Origin: Methylobacterium sp. J-048
Lineage (GTDB): Bacteria > Pseudomonadota > Alphaproteobacteria > Rhizobiales > Beijerinckiaceae
Direction: 5' to 3'
Assembly (NCBI RefSeq): GCF_022829515.1
Contig: NZ_JAKSYL010000198.1
Location: forward strand, 1 to 64,000
DNA length: 64,000 nt
The translations under genes and the position numbers were made by a program. This document shows positions 62,853-64,000 of the stretch, piece after piece (the first letter of the stretch is position 1; each line of letters opens with the position of its first letter). The notes beneath the pieces were generated by a model that searched no databases, was not told the origin of the DNA, and was given only the letters and a program-made list of their open reading frames with translations.

Positions 62853-62940
62853 GAGACTGTCAGCGCGCGCGCTGTGGTGTAGAGCCTGACGGGGGTTCGG
62901 ACTCGGGTCCGGATCCCAGGGCAGCAGGACCGTCGACGAC

Positions 62941-63528
62941 ATGCTGGACATGAGTTGGGGCGAGGTGATGCTGATCGGCGGCGTCGCCCTCATCGTCATC
63001 GGGCCGAAGGATCTCCCGAAGGCGCTGCGCACCGTCGGGCAGATCACCACGAAGCTGCGCCGCATGGCCGGCGAGTTTCAGATGCAGTTCAACGAGGCGA
63101 TCCGCGAAGCCGAGCTCGACGAGGTTCGCAAAGAGGTCGATGGCATCCGCAACACCGTCCGCTCGACGAGCACCGGCTTCAACCCGGTCCAGACGATCCG
63201 GGACGAGCTGAAGGGCGCAGTCGAGGGTCGGGTCGCCGCAAGGCAGGGCACCGAAACCCTCGGCCCCGAGAAGCCGGCGGCGGATACGCGCTCCCTGGCC
63301 GATGCTACCGCGCAGCTTAAGGCTGAGCAGGACGCCGCCGCGCCAACGGGCACCGAAGCCGCGCCCGCTGAGCCGACCGCTCATACCGATCCGCTCCAGC
63401 ACGCTGCCCCGCCCGAAGCACCGCTCCCGATCCCGGGCTCGGTGGATGATCCCTACGGCCCGCCGCCCGAGCCGCCTGCGACGCACGACACGCCCATGGA
63501 CCCGAAGAACGGCGCCACCGCCCGATGA
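62941..63528 (+). CDS. tatB: TatB, twin-arginine translocase subunit B
   Basis: 195 residues beginning MLDMSWGEVMLIGGVALIVI with the TatB glutamate, then GPKDLPKALRTVGQITTKLR and an amphipathic helix. The C-terminal 90 residues are Ala/Pro/Thr-rich. It is the receptor partner of TatC. The stop overlaps the tatC start by four bases (ATGA). Confidence 0.94.
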   Translation: MLDMSWGEVMLIGGVALIVIGPKDLPKALRTVGQITTKLRRMAGEFQMQFNEAIREAELDEVRKEVDGIRNTVRSTSTGFNPVQTIRDELKGAVEGRVAARQGTETLGPEKPAADTRSLADATAQLKAEQDAAAPTGTEAAPAEPTAHTDPLQHAAPPEAPLPIPGSVDDPYGPPPEPPATHDTPMDPKNGATAR

Positions 63529-64000
63529 TCAGCGACGCCGACGAGGCCGAGATCGAAGCGTCCCGCGCGCCGCTCCTCGAACACCTGATTGAATTGCGTT
63601 CGCGGCTGATCAAGTCGCTGATCGCCTTCGTGGCGATGTTCTTCTGCTGCTTCTTTTTCTCGCGCAATATCTACAACATTTTGGTCTACCCGTACGTCTC
63701 GATCGTGGGCGTGCAGAATGCCGAGCTGATCGCGACGCATTTCCTCGAGCAGGTGTTCACCAACATCAAGCTCAGCGTGTTCGGCGCCGCGTTCCTCGCC
63801 TTTCCGGTGATCGCGACGCAGATCTACGCCTTCGTAGCGCCGGGGCTGTACCGCAACGAGCGCAAGGCGTTCCTGCCCTATCTGGTGGCCACGCCGATCT
63901 TCTTCGTGCTGGGCGCTCTGGTGGTGTTCTTCCTGGCGATGCCGCTCTTGATCAAGTTCTCGGTTTCGCTGCAGCAGGTCGGCGTCGCCGGCGAGCCGAC
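63525..64000 (+). CDS. tatC: TatC, twin-arginine translocase subunit C (5' part)
   Basis: Multispan core receptor of the Tat pathway; the first 158 residues are present. The start APLLEHLIELRSRLIKSLIA contains the conserved HLIELRSR signature, and later YAFVAPGLYRNERKAFLPYL carries another signature motif (APGLYxxERK). It runs off the right edge of the window, so the C-terminal helices are missing. Confidence 0.95.
   Translation, partial: MISDADEAEIEASRAPLLEHLIELRSRLIKSLIAFVAMFFCCFFFSRNIYNILVYPYVSIVGVQNAELIATHFLEQVFTNIKLSVFGAAFLAFPVIATQIYAFVAPGLYRNERKAFLPYLVATPIFFVLGALVVFFLAMPLLIKFSVSLQQVGVAGEP

Overview
The window is GC-rich, densely coded alphaproteobacterial chromosome. The best fit is Methylobacterium or a close relative in the Methylobacteriaceae. 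This is inferred from a purple-bacterial photosynthesis gene cluster lying beside an oxalate-utilisation locus, proton-translocating transhydrogenase genes of the three-subunit type, and the alphaproteobacterial arrangement argS / SPOR protein / nagZ / tatABC. No rRNA, tRNA, CRISPR array, insertion sequence or prophage was recognised.

Positions 478-13977 hold about half of a photosynthesis gene cluster. crtD and crtC (spirilloxanthin-type carotenoid genes) run leftwards. From the same promoter region crtE-crtF run rightwards, followed by bchC-bchX-bchY-bchZ (chlorophyllide a reductase and the next dehydrogenase step) and pufQ-pufB-pufA-pufL-pufM-pufC (LH1 antenna, reaction centre and tetraheme cytochrome). 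Tandem TGT-N12-ACA-like palindromes spaced by exactly 8 bp lie before crtE and before bchC, as expected for PpsR/CrtJ repression. A strong hairpin sits between pufA and pufL, and another follows pufC.

Positions 14094-34924 are mostly housekeeping: a DUF3096 peptide, pyruvate phosphate dikinase, two exported cell-wall proteins (an M15-like DUF882 protein and an L,D-transpeptidase), a sigma-54-type response regulator, an M3 oligopeptidase, an AbrB-type antitoxin/Doc toxin pair behind a perfect 16-bp inverted repeat, an ABC1-family kinase, an aa3 oxidase subunit IV, pntAA-pntAB-pntB, recJ, a CAP-domain lipoprotein and an HD-GYP protein.

Positions 35209-40753 form an oxalate/formate locus: a GntR-family regulator, an OxlT-like antiporter, a class II aldolase-fold protein, a formyltransferase-fold protein, and formyl-CoA:oxalate CoA-transferase (frc). 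Positions 42633-48585 encode a TetR regulator divergent from a three-gene RND efflux system with two adaptors. Positions 48996-52056 carry a pterin dehydratase and a NitT/TauT-type ABC importer whose ATPase has an altered signature motif. A short AT-richer stretch follows (about 52080-52740).

Positions 52748-64000 return to core genes: a DUF2165 membrane protein, a large exported protein of unknown function, erpA, a dGTPase-family HD hydrolase, a Gly/Tyr-rich exported protein, argS, a SPOR-domain protein, nagZ, tatA, tatB and the 5' part of tatC, which runs off the end. Both the first 477 bases and 60968-61377 are non-coding and carry imperfect palindromic GC-rich repeats.
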